A stretch of 64,000 bases of DNA, from positions 1 through 64,000 of the forward strand of contig CAKOPG010000006.1 in NCBI GenBank assembly GCA_934098745.1, read 5' to 3'. The notes below the pieces were generated by a model, which was not told the DNA's origin, made no database searches, and saw only the letters and a list, made by a program, of their open reading frames with translations. This document shows, in pieces, positions 7,598 through 16,730 of the stretch. The position numbers and the translations under genes are program-made. The DNA comes from an uncultured Bacilli bacterium (GTDB taxonomy: Bacteria > Bacillota_I > Bacilli_A > RF39 > UBA660). Every line of letters starts with the position of its first letter. Within the stretch, counting starts at the first letter, position 1.

Positions 7598-9655
7598 ATG
7601 AAAAAAATTGCTGATAAAATATGCGATTGTAAGAAAGTAATTTTAATTGTTTCAAGTATCTTGCTTGTCGTATCTTTTATCCTAATGAAAATGACTAAAA
7701 TAAATTATGATATTTTAGTATATTTACCTGAAGATATTGAAACAATTAAAGGTCAAAATATTCTAACTGATGATTTTAATATGGGAGCGTATTCTATAGC
7801 TGTTATTGAAAATATGAGTAGTCAAGATATTATTAAATTGTCTGAAGATATTAGAAATGTTCCTAACGTTAATGAAGTTATGTCCTTATATGATGTTATA
7901 GGAACTAATATTCCAATTGATATTTTACCAAATGAAATAACTAGTAAATTACATGATGATAATACCGACTTATTATTTATAACTTTCTCTAATGGAACTT
8001 CATCATCTGAAACTATCGATGCCGTTAAAGAAATAAGAAAAATAACTTCTGATAACGTCAAACTAGGTGGTATGAGTTCAATGGTTCTAGATACCATGGA
8101 ATTATCTGAAAAAGAAATATTTATCTATATCGCCATTGCCGTTATCTTATGTATAATTGTTCTAGAATTATCCCTAGATTCATACATAGTACCAATATTG
8201 TTATTATCTAATATAGGATGTGCTATTCTCTTTAATCTAGGAACTAACATTTTCCTAGGTCAAATTTCATACATAACAAAAGCTCTAGTAGCAGTTTTAC
8301 AATTAGGAGTTACAACAGATTTCTCAATATTCTTATATCACTCATATGAGAATAAAAGAAACAAAATGACTAAAGAACAAGCTATGACTGAAGCTATTCA
8401 AGAAACCTTTACCTCTGTAATGGGTAGTTCATTTACTACCATCTTTGGTTTCTTAGTACTATGTACCATGAAATTAACTCTTGGTACCGATCTTGGTATA
8501 GTTATGGCTAAAGGAGTTTTACTTGGTGTAGTATGTGTCTTAACCTTATTTCCAAGTTTGTTATTAGTATTTGATAATCTAATTGAAAAAACTAAACATA
8601 AAAGTCTTATCTTAGATTTTAGTAAATTAAATAAATTTATTGTTAAAAATCATGTAGCATTCTTCGTTATATTCTTAATAATTTTAATACCTGCTTATTT
8701 AGGTTATTCCAAAGTAGCCGTTTATTACAAAATAGATAAAACACTTCCAGCTACCTTAGAAAGTATAAGTACTAACGAAGTATTAAAAGATAAATTCAAC
8801 GTAGTAAGTCCCGAAATGATACTGCTTGATAGTAGTATTAAAACCAACGATGTTATAAATATGATTGATGAAATAAAAGATATTGATGGAATAGATTTTG
8901 TTCTATCATTTGATGAATTAAAACAATCAGGTTTAACGGAAGATATGCTTGATAAAGAAACATTAAGTATTTTTAAGAATGATAAATATCAAATGATCCT
9001 AGTGAATTCTTTATACGAAGTAGCTAGCGATGAATTAAATAGTCAAGTGGCAGAAGTTAACAATATAGTAAAAAGTTATGATAAATCTGGTATAGTAGCT
9101 GGTGAAGGACCTTTAATGAAAGATTTAATTACCATAAGTGATACTGATTTTAAAAATGTTAATGGTGCTTCTATCATCTGTATCTTATTAATATTATTTA
9201 TAGTTTTAAAAAGTCTTTCTTTACCATTCTTACTAATTATAACTATCGAAACCGCTATCTTTATTAATATGTCAATATCATATTTTGGCGGAGTAACCTT
9301 ACCATTTGTGGCTCCTATAGTATTAGGAACCATTCAGTTAGGAGCTACTATTGATTATGCTATTCTCTTAACAACAACCTACTTAGAAAAAAGAAAGAAT
9401 AACATCGAGAAGAAACAAGCTATGTTAGAAACTCTTAATTATAATGGCCATTCAGTCTTAGTAAGTGGTCTATGCTTCTTTGCTGCCACATTTGGAGTTT
9501 CCATCTACTCAGATTTGGAAATGGTAGGTAGCTTATGTACTCTTATTTCAAGAGGAGCAATTATAAGCATGTTAACAGTAATTACTATTCTACCATCTAT
9601 TCTTATAATATTTGATAAATTAATAATTAAAACAACGAAAGGACAAAGTGATTAA
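7598..9655 (+). CDS. MMPL/RND-superfamily exporter
   Basis: A 685-residue polytopic membrane protein with two homologous halves. Each half has one helix, a large extracytoplasmic loop and five more helices, giving about 12 helices. Motifs typical of MMPL include GVTTDFSIFLYHSYE in the first half and GATIDYAILLTTTYLE in the second, each with the aspartate of the proton-relay region. ATG 7598 is the start: GGGAGG (7585-7590) sits eight bases before it, whereas the upstream GTG (7583) has no site. Such proteins export lipids, hydrophobic toxins or drugs by proton antiport. It lies divergent from tetR and overlaps or abuts the next gene. Confidence 0.85.
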   Translation: MKKIADKICDCKKVILIVSSILLVVSFILMKMTKINYDILVYLPEDIETIKGQNILTDDFNMGAYSIAVIENMSSQDIIKLSEDIRNVPNVNEVMSLYDVIGTNIPIDILPNEITSKLHDDNTDLLFITFSNGTSSSETIDAVKEIRKITSDNVKLGGMSSMVLDTMELSEKEIFIYIAIAVILCIIVLELSLDSYIVPILLLSNIGCAILFNLGTNIFLGQISYITKALVAVLQLGVTTDFSIFLYHSYENKRNKMTKEQAMTEAIQETFTSVMGSSFTTIFGFLVLCTMKLTLGTDLGIVMAKGVLLGVVCVLTLFPSLLLVFDNLIEKTKHKSLILDFSKLNKFIVKNHVAFFVIFLIILIPAYLGYSKVAVYYKIDKTLPATLESISTNEVLKDKFNVVSPEMILLDSSIKTNDVINMIDEIKDIDGIDFVLSFDELKQSGLTEDMLDKETLSIFKNDKYQMILVNSLYEVASDELNSQVAEVNNIVKSYDKSGIVAGEGPLMKDLITISDTDFKNVNGASIICILLILFIVLKSLSLPFLLIITIETAIFINMSISYFGGVTLPFVAPIVLGTIQLGATIDYAILLTTTYLEKRKNNIEKKQAMLETLNYNGHSVLVSGLCFFAATFGVSIYSDLEMVGSLCTLISRGAIISMLTVITILPSILIIFDKLIIKTTKGQSD

Positions 9656-9656
9656 T

Positions 9657-11408
9657 ATGAAAAATAAATTTAAAAAAGGTATGTCTTTATTAATGGTTAG
9701 CAGTATTCTTATCTCTTGTATTCCATATGAAGCTCTAGCCATGACTAAAGATGAAATTGTTTATATAAAATTAAAAGAAAATGGTGAAGTAAAAAGTACC
9801 ATTGTTAATGAACATTTAATAAATAACAACAAAGAAAATGAATTATCTGATTATTCAGAACTAAAAGATATTTTAAATATAAATGGTCAAGAAACTTACA
9901 CCATAGATAATAATAACATAACTTGGTCTTCTTCTGGTAATGATATATTTTACCAAGGAAAATTAGAAAAAAATCTTCCAATTGAAGCCAATATTACTTA
10001 TAAATTAAATGGTGAAGTTAAAGAATTAAAAGATATTTTAGGTAAAAGTGGTCGCGTATCTATTATTATAAAATATAAAAATTTAGATAGTCATAATGTT
10101 CTTGTAAATGGTCATTACGAAACATTATATACACCATTCGTAGTAACTATGGGTACAATTATACCTAGTGCTACATCTAAAAATATTAGTATTACTAATG
10201 GTAAAGTAATCTCTAGTGGTACTAAAAACATTATCGTTGGATTATCTACACCAGGTCTTTATGAAAGCCTAAATATGGAAGAATTACATAACTTAGATAC
10301 CATTACATTGGAATATGATACTGAATCTTTTGAATTAGGTAGTATTTATACCGTCGCTACCCCTAAAATTATTGATAAAAATGATTTAGATTTATTTAAT
10401 AAAATGGATTCAATTTATAGTAAAGTAAATACTCTACAAGATAATATGAATTTAATAGATGAAAGTGGCCAAAAATTAAAAAATGGTTCTAACGAATTAA
10501 TGCAAGGGTTAGAAGCTAAATTAAAAGAATTATCTCAAAGTAATGAAGGAAAAGTCCTATCTGATGAACAATTAAATATAATTAAAAATCAAGCTATAGC
10601 ATCAGTAAAAGCTACATTTACAGATGAATATAAACAAGAAATTGCTAATAATGCATGGTTAACAGTATCTTCTAATATGAATCCTGATGATGAAGCAGTT
10701 AAAAATATTGTTACAAATTCTGTAACAAATGCTGTTGTTGAATACTTAAATAGCGTAGGGGAATATAATGATTACACCAATTGTGAAACTGGTAAATATA
10801 TAAAGAGCCAAGGTGGTAATATGACTGAAGAACAATTAGCAAGTTGCCAAGTAATATCTGAAGATACTACCTTACCATACGTAAAACAAGCATCAATTAC
10901 ATCAAGTAGTGATACTGCTTCCCAAGTTTCTACATATGTCGCAGAAAATGTATCTAAACAAGTAGCTGTAAAAGTTGCTGAAGATTCTGCATTAAATACT
11001 GCTATTACCTTAGCACCAACTTTATCAGAAGAAGTAGCAAAAAGTGTCTTAAAAGAATCTACCAAAGTAGTAACTTCATCTTTAAATGAATTAAACGAAT
11101 CTATAAAATTATTAAATAGTGGCATAACTGAATTATCTGAAGGTATTACTAAATTTAATGATGAAGGTATTAAAAATGTTAGCTCTCTAGTAAATAATAA
11201 TCTTCGTACTAAAACTGAGGAACTAAAAGCATTAACTAAATTAGGCCAAGATTATAAACCTATCGGTGGTAGTAAATTAGAAGATTCTGGAGATAGTAAA
11301 TTTATCATGGTCGTAGATGGTCAAAAAGTAAAAACAGAAAAGAATACCACTACTACATCTACTGAAAAAACAAGTTTCTGGACTCGTCTTAAAAACTTAT
11401 TCAAATAA
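9657..11408 (+). CDS. Secreted heptad-repeat partner of the MMPL exporter
   Basis: A 583-residue exported protein with a signal peptide of about 25 residues ending near EALA. A beta-rich N-terminal part (to about residue 245) is followed by a long helical region with heptads spaced like YhgE/Pip-type proteins (SGQKLKNGSNELMQGL, INLLNSGITELSEGI-like). Two cysteines about 23 residues apart lie near residues 370-394. The C-terminus is basic and has no membrane helix. It begins right at the stop of the exporter gene; GTG 9648 is an alternative start. Its position makes an accessory subunit for the exporter likely. The exact start and role are uncertain. Confidence 0.65.
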   Translation: MKNKFKKGMSLLMVSSILISCIPYEALAMTKDEIVYIKLKENGEVKSTIVNEHLINNNKENELSDYSELKDILNINGQETYTIDNNNITWSSSGNDIFYQGKLEKNLPIEANITYKLNGEVKELKDILGKSGRVSIIIKYKNLDSHNVLVNGHYETLYTPFVVTMGTIIPSATSKNISITNGKVISSGTKNIIVGLSTPGLYESLNMEELHNLDTITLEYDTESFELGSIYTVATPKIIDKNDLDLFNKMDSIYSKVNTLQDNMNLIDESGQKLKNGSNELMQGLEAKLKELSQSNEGKVLSDEQLNIIKNQAIASVKATFTDEYKQEIANNAWLTVSSNMNPDDEAVKNIVTNSVTNAVVEYLNSVGEYNDYTNCETGKYIKSQGGNMTEEQLASCQVISEDTTLPYVKQASITSSSDTASQVSTYVAENVSKQVAVKVAEDSALNTAITLAPTLSEEVAKSVLKESTKVVTSSLNELNESIKLLNSGITELSEGITKFNDEGIKNVSSLVNNNLRTKTEELKALTKLGQDYKPIGGSKLEDSGDSKFIMVVDGQKVKTEKNTTTTSTEKTSFWTRLKNLFK

Positions 11409-11413
11409 AAATA

Positions 11414-11447
11414 AAAAATGGCTTTTAACATTAAAGTCATTTTTTTA
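11414..11447 (+). terminator. Terminator of the exporter operon
   Basis: Imperfect arms AAAAATGGCTTTTAA and TTAAAGTCATTTTT are followed by T residues. Confidence 0.7.
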
Positions 11448-11488
11448 TATAAAAAAATCAAACTAAAAAGTTTGACTAAAAATCTAAA

Positions 11489-11562
11489 TGGAGGACCCAG
11501 TCGGATTTGAACCAACGATCAGGGAGTTGCAGTCCCACGCCTTACCACTTGGCTATAGGTCC
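11489..11562 (-). tRNA. tRNA-Cys (GCA)
   Basis: A 74-nt cloverleaf on the minus strand. The acceptor pairs GGACCTA with TGGGTCC, the anticodon loop is CTGCAAC (anticodon GCA), the T arm contains GGTTCAAATCC, and CCA is encoded. It lies alone between two convergently placed units. Confidence 0.95.
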
Positions 11563-11581
11563 ATAAACACTTACAAATATA

Positions 11582-11610
11582 ATTCTACAATAATTATAAC
11601 CATTTGTCAA
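11582..11610 (-). promoter_or_regulatory. Promoter of tRNA-Cys
   Basis: On the minus strand: TTGACA, a 17-bp spacer, TAGAAT, located 20 bases before the tRNA 5' end. Confidence 0.75.
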
Positions 11611-11725
11611 TTATAATTTATGTTTCTTATCCTGTTTGTATGCTTAAAAAGATAAAAAAAATAATTATTACAATAAATTCTTGTAAAAATCACTAATTTG
11701 TGTTAACCTTATAGTAGGTGATAAT

Positions 11726-12484
11726 ATGAATAAAATAATCAGTAAATTAAAAGAATTATTAGAAAAAATCAAAGTATTCTTATCTAAAAAGAAAAATTTA
11801 ATAACGGTTTTAATTATTTTAGGAATAATATTAATTACTATTATTATTTCTATAGTATTAAGCAAAAATAAGAAAAATCAATTTACTTTAAATGAAATAT
11901 ACAATGTATATCCCGAAGAAGTAAGAACTTTATATAGCAATATAGTTAGTGTTTCTTGCTATGGCGATTTATATTTAAATATAGGAAAAGATTCTGGATC
12001 TGTTAAAACAGATGACATGAACGATAACAATTTAATAGACTATATGTTTAGTTATCTTGATAAAAATAATCAATTAACAGATGAATTTGAATTAAGAATC
12101 ATAAATAGTGCTACCAAAGAATTATTTAACACTACTAAGGATTTATCAAGTAAAATAAATAGTTATCAATATGGTGGTTATATCTATAATCTAAAAAATT
12201 CTAAAATAACAAGAAGTAAAGGTGAGTGCCATAGTGATAGAGAGTATGTTTCTCAGTTATATGGTTATTCCTATAACAAAAACCAATTATCAATGGATGT
12301 AAATATTGGTTATTTAAAAGATGGCATACTATATGATTTAGATAATAACAGACTTGGTTCTTATAATAGAGATGTTAAAGAACTAGCTAATTTATTTGTA
12401 GGAAATTCTTATTATCGTTTCAATTATGTATTAGATGGAAAAACCTATAAATTAGATAATGTTGAATGGAATAGCAAATTATAA
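11726..12484 (+). CDS. Single-pass membrane protein, function unknown
   Basis: A 252-residue protein. A basic, coiled N-terminus (residues 1-25) is followed by one transmembrane segment at about 27-48 (LITVLIILGIILITIIISIVL) and an exported domain of about 200 residues rich in Tyr, Asn and Ser. The ATG has TAGGTGA upstream. I recognise no family. It precedes the SDR gene by 39 bases with no terminator between, so they may be cotranscribed, though a functional link is not obvious. Confidence 0.6.
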   Translation: MNKIISKLKELLEKIKVFLSKKKNLITVLIILGIILITIIISIVLSKNKKNQFTLNEIYNVYPEEVRTLYSNIVSVSCYGDLYLNIGKDSGSVKTDDMNDNNLIDYMFSYLDKNNQLTDEFELRIINSATKELFNTTKDLSSKINSYQYGGYIYNLKNSKITRSKGECHSDREYVSQLYGYSYNKNQLSMDVNIGYLKDGILYDLDNNRLGSYNRDVKELANLFVGNSYYRFNYVLDGKTYKLDNVEWNSKL

Positions 12485-12523
12485 TATGCTATTTTATTCT
12501 TTATAAAGATAAGGAGCAATATA

Positions 12524-13324
12524 ATGAAGTGTAAAACAGTAGTTATAACTGGAAGTGCTAGAGGACTTGGCTTAGAAATGGCCAAAAGATTTCGTAATAA
12601 AAATTTTAATGTTGTAATAAGTGATATTAATAAAGAGAATTTAAAAAAAGCTCTTAAAGAATTAGATACTATAAAAGGAAAAGGTGAAACATTATCAGTT
12701 TTATGTGATATAACAAATAAAGATGACATTGCTGAATTAATAAACAAAACTAAAAATAAGTTTCACACAATAGATATCTGGATTAATAATGCTGGTGTTA
12801 ATCAACCCGATAAATTAATATGGGAAATGACTCCAGAAGAAATTACCAAGATGATTGATATTGATTTGAAAGGAACCGTTATCGCTTCAAAAATGATTAT
12901 GGAAGAAATGATTACTCAAAATAGTGGAGCTATATACATGGTTGAAGGCCATGGTTCTAATGATAATATTATTCCCGGTTTATCAATTTATGGTACTGCT
13001 AAAAGAGGAATTACTTACTTTTGGAAAGCTCTAGCTAAAGAAGCTGAAATAAACCAAAAAGATATTATTGTAGGATCACTAGCTCCAGGAATAATGATAA
13101 CAGACTTTCTAACAAATGCCTTCAGTAGTGAGAAAATGACTTTAAACAACAAGTTTAAGAAAATATATAACATCTTAGGAGATTATCCTGATGTTGTTGC
13201 TAAATTCATGGTTGATAAAATGATAAGTAACACTAATAATAATGTTCGTTTTAATTGGCTAACAAAAAGAAAGACAATATGGAAGTTTATGACATATAAA
13301 TTTAAAAATGACAAAAAAATTTAA
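12524..13324 (+). CDS. Short-chain dehydrogenase/reductase
   Basis: A 266-residue Rossmann-fold oxidoreductase. The cofactor motif is TGSARGLG (residues 9-16), the structural motif is NNAG (88-91) and the catalytic pair is Tyr156-x3-Lys160. The residue 13 before Tyr, usually the catalytic Ser, is His143; a Ser stands at 145 in MVEGHGSND. This EGHGS segment resembles the DGAGS segment of NOL/NYC1-type SDRs, where the serine of GxGS is used. It is probably NADPH-linked (Arg13 in the glycine loop). The substrate is unknown. AAGGAGC precedes the ATG. Confidence 0.85.
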   Translation: MKCKTVVITGSARGLGLEMAKRFRNKNFNVVISDINKENLKKALKELDTIKGKGETLSVLCDITNKDDIAELINKTKNKFHTIDIWINNAGVNQPDKLIWEMTPEEITKMIDIDLKGTVIASKMIMEEMITQNSGAIYMVEGHGSNDNIIPGLSIYGTAKRGITYFWKALAKEAEINQKDIIVGSLAPGIMITDFLTNAFSSEKMTLNNKFKKIYNILGDYPDVVAKFMVDKMISNTNNNVRFNWLTKRKTIWKFMTYKFKNDKKI

Positions 13325-13330
13325 AGACAT

Positions 13331-13361
13331 AAAAAAAGTTCACAATGATGTGAACTTTTTT
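13331..13361. terminator. Bidirectional terminator between the SDR gene and clpB
   Basis: The perfect arms AAAAAAGTTCACA and TGTGAACTTTTTT enclose ATGA. The A and T runs on the two sides let it work for both convergent genes. Confidence 0.9.
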
Positions 13362-15474
13362 AACTAATAACAAGTTGATTATTATTAACATCAACAATAA
13401 TTGTTTGCCCAAATTTAACTTTATCTTCAAGAAGGCTATTGGCAATTAAAGATTCTACATTCTTAGTAACATATCTCTTAATAGGTCTTGCTCCAAAAGA
13501 TTCATTATAAGAATTATCTATAATATAATCTTTCGCTTTTTTAGTAAGATTAATATTAATCTTTAAATTAGAAAGCCTTACTTCAACATCTTTAATAATA
13601 TTATCAAGTATATCATATATTGTTTCTTTACTTAAAGAATTAAAAGTAATAATTTCATCGATACGATTTAAGAATTCCGGTTTAAAAGTACGTCTTAATT
13701 CAGCCTCGACAAGTTTATCAGTATTTTCATCCTTATTTAAAATATATTCACTACCTAAATTAGAAGTCATAATTATAATAGTATTTTTAAAATCAACTGT
13801 TCTTCCTTGAGAATCAGTAATTCTACCATCATCAAGTATTTGTAATAAAAGGTTAAATACATCCTTATGAGCCTTTTCTATCTCATCAAACAAAACTATA
13901 GAGTAGGGATTACGTCTTACAGCTTCAGTAAGTTGACCTCCTTCATCATACCCGATATATCCTGGAGGCGCCCCAATTAATCTAGATACAGAATGACTCT
14001 CCATATATTCAGACATATCTATACGAATAATATGTTTCTCATCATCAAATAGTTCATAAGCCAAGGTTTTAGCAATTTCTGTCTTTCCAACCCCCGTAGG
14101 GCCCAAGAAAATAAATGAACCAATAGGTCTAGTCGGATCTTTTATACCAGAACGTGCCCTTTTAATAGCTTCAGATACCAAATGAATTGCTTCATCTTGT
14201 CCTTTAACTCTTTTTTTCATATTTTCTTCCAAATTAAGTAGTTTTTCTTTTTCACTACCAACTAACTTCGTAACGGGAATATTAGTCCATTTCGATATAA
14301 TATTAGCAACACCTTCTTCATCAACGGTATCACTAAGTAAAGAAGAATTTTCACTATTAAACTTCAAAGTAGCTAGTTCCTCTTGTAATTTAGGAATAGT
14401 ACCATGTTTCAAAACTGCTGCTTTCTCATAATCATAGTTAGCCTCAGCAATTTCCAAATTATGCGTAGCATCCTCTAACTCTTTTTTCTTATTCTTAATT
14501 CTTGTACTTAATTGTTTTTCTTCTTCCCACTTACTTCTAAGCTTACTTTCTTCAGCTGATAACTCAACTAATTTAGTATTTATATCCTCAAGACGTTTCA
14601 AAGATAACTCATCTTTTTCTTTTTTTAAAGATTCTCTTTCTATCTGTAACGTCATAATTTCCCTTGTTAAATGATCAAGTTTAACAGGCACTGACTCCAT
14701 TTGTACCTTTATCGTAGCACAAGCTTCATCAATCAAATCAATAGCTTTATCAGGTAAATATCTATCAGTAATATATCTATCAGCTAAATTAGCTGCTGTA
14801 ACTAAAGCCGCATCCTTTATAGTAACACCATGAAATACCTCAAAACGAGACTTTAGTCCTCTTAAAATAGCAATTGTATCAGACACAGTAGGCTCCGTAA
14901 CAAGTACCTTTTGAAATCTTCTTTCCAAAGCTCCATCTTTCTCAATGTATTTACGATATTCATTTAAAGTAGTAGCTCCAATACATAAAATTTCTCCACG
15001 AGCTAACATTGGCTTTAAGATATTACCTGCATCCATCGCTCCTTCCATCGCTCCAGCTCCAACAAGTAAGTGAATTTCATCTATAAAAAGAATTATCTTA
15101 CCATCAGAATCTTTTATTTCTTTTAAGACAGCTTTTAATCTTTCTTCAAACTCACCACGGTATTTAGCTCCAGCAATTAAAGCTCCCATATCTAATGACC
15201 ATATAGTCTTATCTTTTAAATTATTTGGAATATCCCCCTTAATGATACGCGTTGCTAAACCTTCGATAATAGCCGTTTTACCAACTCCCGGAACTCCAAC
15301 TAAAACAGGGTTGTTTTTAGTTTTTCTAGATAAAATTCTTGTAATATTACGAATTTCTTCATCTCTTCCAATAATTGGATCTATCTTACCATCTCTAGCT
15401 TCTTGAGTAACATCACGTCCATATTTTTGAAGGACATTTTTTAAATTTTCAGCAAACGGATTTTGTTCATTCAT
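13360..15474 (-). CDS. clpB: ClpB disaggregase lacking the N-terminal domain
   Basis: A 704-residue AAA+ protein, against about 860 for full ClpB. NBD1 has Walker A GVPGVGKT (60-67) and Walker B ILFIDEIH. The long coiled-coil middle domain that defines ClpB, and is absent from ClpC/ClpA, spans roughly residues 290-410. NBD2 has GPTGVGKT (about 456-463) and [15 protein letters not shown]. There is no Clp_N domain, as in Mollicutes ClpB. ClpB pulls polypeptides out of aggregates together with DnaK. ATG 15474 is eight bases behind AAAGGAAG; the GTG at 15483 would sit on the ribosome site. A CIRCE-like operator overlaps its promoter. Confidence 0.95.
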   Translation of the reverse strand: MNEQNPFAENLKNVLQKYGRDVTQEARDGKIDPIIGRDEEIRNITRILSRKTKNNPVLVGVPGVGKTAIIEGLATRIIKGDIPNNLKDKTIWSLDMGALIAGAKYRGEFEERLKAVLKEIKDSDGKIILFIDEIHLLVGAGAMEGAMDAGNILKPMLARGEILCIGATTLNEYRKYIEKDGALERRFQKVLVTEPTVSDTIAILRGLKSRFEVFHGVTIKDAALVTAANLADRYITDRYLPDKAIDLIDEACATIKVQMESVPVKLDHLTREIMTLQIERESLKKEKDELSLKRLEDINTKLVELSAEESKLRSKWEEEKQLSTRIKNKKKELEDATHNLEIAEANYDYEKAAVLKHGTIPKLQEELATLKFNSENSSLLSDTVDEEGVANIISKWTNIPVTKLVGSEKEKLLNLEENMKKRVKGQDEAIHLVSEAIKRARSGIKDPTRPIGSFIFLGPTGVGKTEIAKTLAYELFDDEKHIIRIDMSEYMESHSVSRLIGAPPGYIGYDEGGQLTEAVRRNPYSIVLFDEIEKAHKDVFNLLLQILDDGRITDSQGRTVDFKNTIIIMTSNLGSEYILNKDENTDKLVEAELRRTFKPEFLNRIDEIITFNSLSKETIYDILDNIIKDVEVRLSNLKININLTKKAKDYIIDNSYNESFGARPIKRYVTKNVESLIANSLLEDKVKFGQTIIVDVNNNQLVIS

Positions 15475-15499
15475 CTTAAACACTTCCTTTCAAATTATA

Positions 15500-15527
15500 A
15501 GTATATCACAAAATTAGCAATTGTCAA
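15500..15527 (-). promoter_or_regulatory. clpB promoter
   Basis: On the minus strand: TTGACA (15522-15527), a 16-bp spacer, TATACT (15500-15505), with TGA before the -10. The -35 lies inside the CIRCE-like operator, which favours repression. Confidence 0.8.
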
Positions 15528-15540
15528 GTTAAATTGCTAA
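15514..15540. promoter_or_regulatory. CIRCE-like HrcA operator between clpB and hsp20
   Basis: TTAGCAATT, nine bases, AATTGCTAA: a perfect 9-bp inverted repeat with a 9-bp spacer. This is exactly the geometry of CIRCE (TTAGCACTC-N9-GAGTGCTAA), and the outer TTAGCA/TGCTAA is unchanged. It covers the clpB -35 and lies 7 bp upstream of the hsp20 -35. HrcA control is inferred; hrcA is not in the window. Confidence 0.75.
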
Positions 15541-15547
15541 AAAAGTA

Positions 15548-15575
15548 TTGACATTTGTTTAAGAAGTGTTATAAT
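15548..15575 (+). promoter_or_regulatory. hsp20 promoter
   Basis: TTGACA (15548-15553), a 16-bp spacer and TATAAT (15570-15575) with an extended TG. Near consensus, as expected for a gene held down by a repressor. Confidence 0.85.
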
Positions 15576-15599
15576 GAATACAGAAAGGATGTGAAATAT

Positions 15600-15986
15600 A
15601 TGCTACCAAGCAAAATATTCTTTGATAATTTCTTAGATGATTTAGAACCTAAAAAAATCGACAAAATGATGAAATGCGATATCTATGAAGAAGGTGATAA
15701 ATATCATATCGATGTTGATATTCCTGGATTTAAAAAAGAAAATGTTCACGTTGAATTTGATAAAGGATACTTAAAAATAGTTGCTGAAAACAAAGATGAA
15801 GAGAAGAGTAATAAGAAATATGTTCATCGTGAAAGAATGTCAATGAGTAGATATGAAAGATCATTTTATTTAGGAGAAATTGACGAAAAAGACATTAAAG
15901 CCGAATTTAAAAATGGTGTTTTAAAAATTTCCGTTCCTAAAGAGAAAAAAGAAGAACATTCTAAGAAATTTATCAGAATTGATTAG
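15600..15986 (+). CDS. Hsp20/alpha-crystallin small heat-shock protein
   Basis: A 128-residue protein with a complete alpha-crystallin domain: CDIYEEGDKYHIDVDIPGF, then FKNGVLKISVPK, the signature GVLxIxxPK. It is an ATP-independent holdase that keeps unfolding proteins ready for ClpB/DnaK. The start at 15600 is fixed by AAAGGA ten bases upstream and by the promoter at 15548-15575, which lies inside a longer in-frame extension. It is divergent from clpB across the shared CIRCE-like element and ends in its own terminator. Confidence 0.93.
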   Translation: MLPSKIFFDNFLDDLEPKKIDKMMKCDIYEEGDKYHIDVDIPGFKKENVHVEFDKGYLKIVAENKDEEKSNKKYVHRERMSMSRYERSFYLGEIDEKDIKAEFKNGVLKISVPKEKKEEHSKKFIRID

Positions 15987-15995
15987 TAAACATAT

Positions 15996-16026
15996 AAATA
16001 GGTTCATAAGAGCCTATTTTTTTTAC
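15996..16026 (+). terminator. hsp20 terminator
   Basis: The arms AAATAGG and CCTATTT, extended by TTC/GAG, are followed by eight T residues. Confidence 0.85.
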
Positions 16027-16042
16027 AAAATTGTCTTTATAT

Positions 16043-16071
16043 TTGACTTAAGTCCTAATTATCTTTATAAT
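16043..16071 (+). promoter_or_regulatory. Promoter of the 16.1-kb hypothetical gene
   Basis: TTGACT (16043-16048), a 17-bp spacer and TATAAT (16066-16071). Confidence 0.75.
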
Positions 16072-16093
16072 TAATATAGATAGTGAGGTAAAT

Positions 16094-16600
16094 ATGAATA
16101 ATAATTTTAAATGGATAATAACTGCTTTAAATGATAGTTTAGATTTAGAAGTAAGTTATCAAAATGAAAAAAATGAGATGATTAAGACAAAATACTATGC
16201 GGATTTACTTTTAGAAACAACCATGGATAAGATGGAAGTAATGCCGGCTAATATTTCTGATATTACTAATTTACTAACTTTAGGTATTATTAGATTTAAA
16301 AATGATAATGACAAATTTATCATAGATATTCCTTTAAGAAAAATATATAAATTATATGAACTAGCCAATCCTATATATGAAGATGGTATAACTGACATAG
16401 TTATTAATCCTAAAGAACTAGAATCTTTTTCTATACTAGACGACTACTTTATAAAACCATTACTAAAAAAACAACCAATCAATGAATTTATTAAATTATA
16501 TCAAGTTGCTTCGCATTTTCTTTCTCTAGACATGCAAGAAAAATTCGATGCTCTAAAAGAAATAGATAATATTAACTACCATCTTACTAAAGAAAATTAA
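16094..16600 (+). CDS. Conserved-looking hypothetical protein
   Basis: A 168-residue soluble acidic protein without signal peptide or membrane segment, with predicted mixed alpha/beta content. I recognise no motif or family. It has its own good promoter, GTGAGGT before the ATG, and a wobble-paired terminator right after, so it is an independent, expressed gene. Codon use matches its neighbours. The position before priA is the only context. Confidence 0.6.
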   Translation: MNNNFKWIITALNDSLDLEVSYQNEKNEMIKTKYYADLLLETTMDKMEVMPANISDITNLLTLGIIRFKNDNDKFIIDIPLRKIYKLYELANPIYEDGITDIVINPKELESFSILDDYFIKPLLKKQPINEFIKLYQVASHFLSLDMQEKFDALKEIDNINYHLTKEN

Positions 16601-16608
16601 ATATATTG

Positions 16609-16645
16609 AAGTATTTCTTATTATTAAGGAGTACTTTTTCTTTTA
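16609..16645 (+). terminator. Terminator with G-U pairs
   Basis: AAGTATTTCTT and AAGGAGTACTT form an 11-bp RNA stem with two G-U pairs around ATTATT, followed by TTTTCTTTT. Confidence 0.7.
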
Positions 16646-16682
16646 TAAAAACAAAAAAAGAACAAATGTTTGTATTTTTATA

Positions 16683-16712
16683 TTGACTTTCTCGTTTTAT
16701 TAGTGTTATAAT
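16683..16712 (+). promoter_or_regulatory. priA promoter
   Basis: TTGACT (16683-16688), an 18-bp spacer and TATAAT (16707-16712) preceded by TGT. Confidence 0.7.
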
Positions 16713-16730
16713 TAAAACAGGTGAGTAGTA

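Noticed and set aside
10772..11125. 117-codon frame on the minus strand inside the heptad-repeat protein gene
   Set aside because: It is a mirror of an Ala/Ser/Thr-rich region of the real gene, with no start signal or family resemblance.
15555..15599. N-terminal extension of the small heat-shock protein
   Set aside because: The extension contains the promoter -10 (15570-15575), so it cannot be transcribed from that promoter, and a good ribosome site precedes the ATG at 15600.
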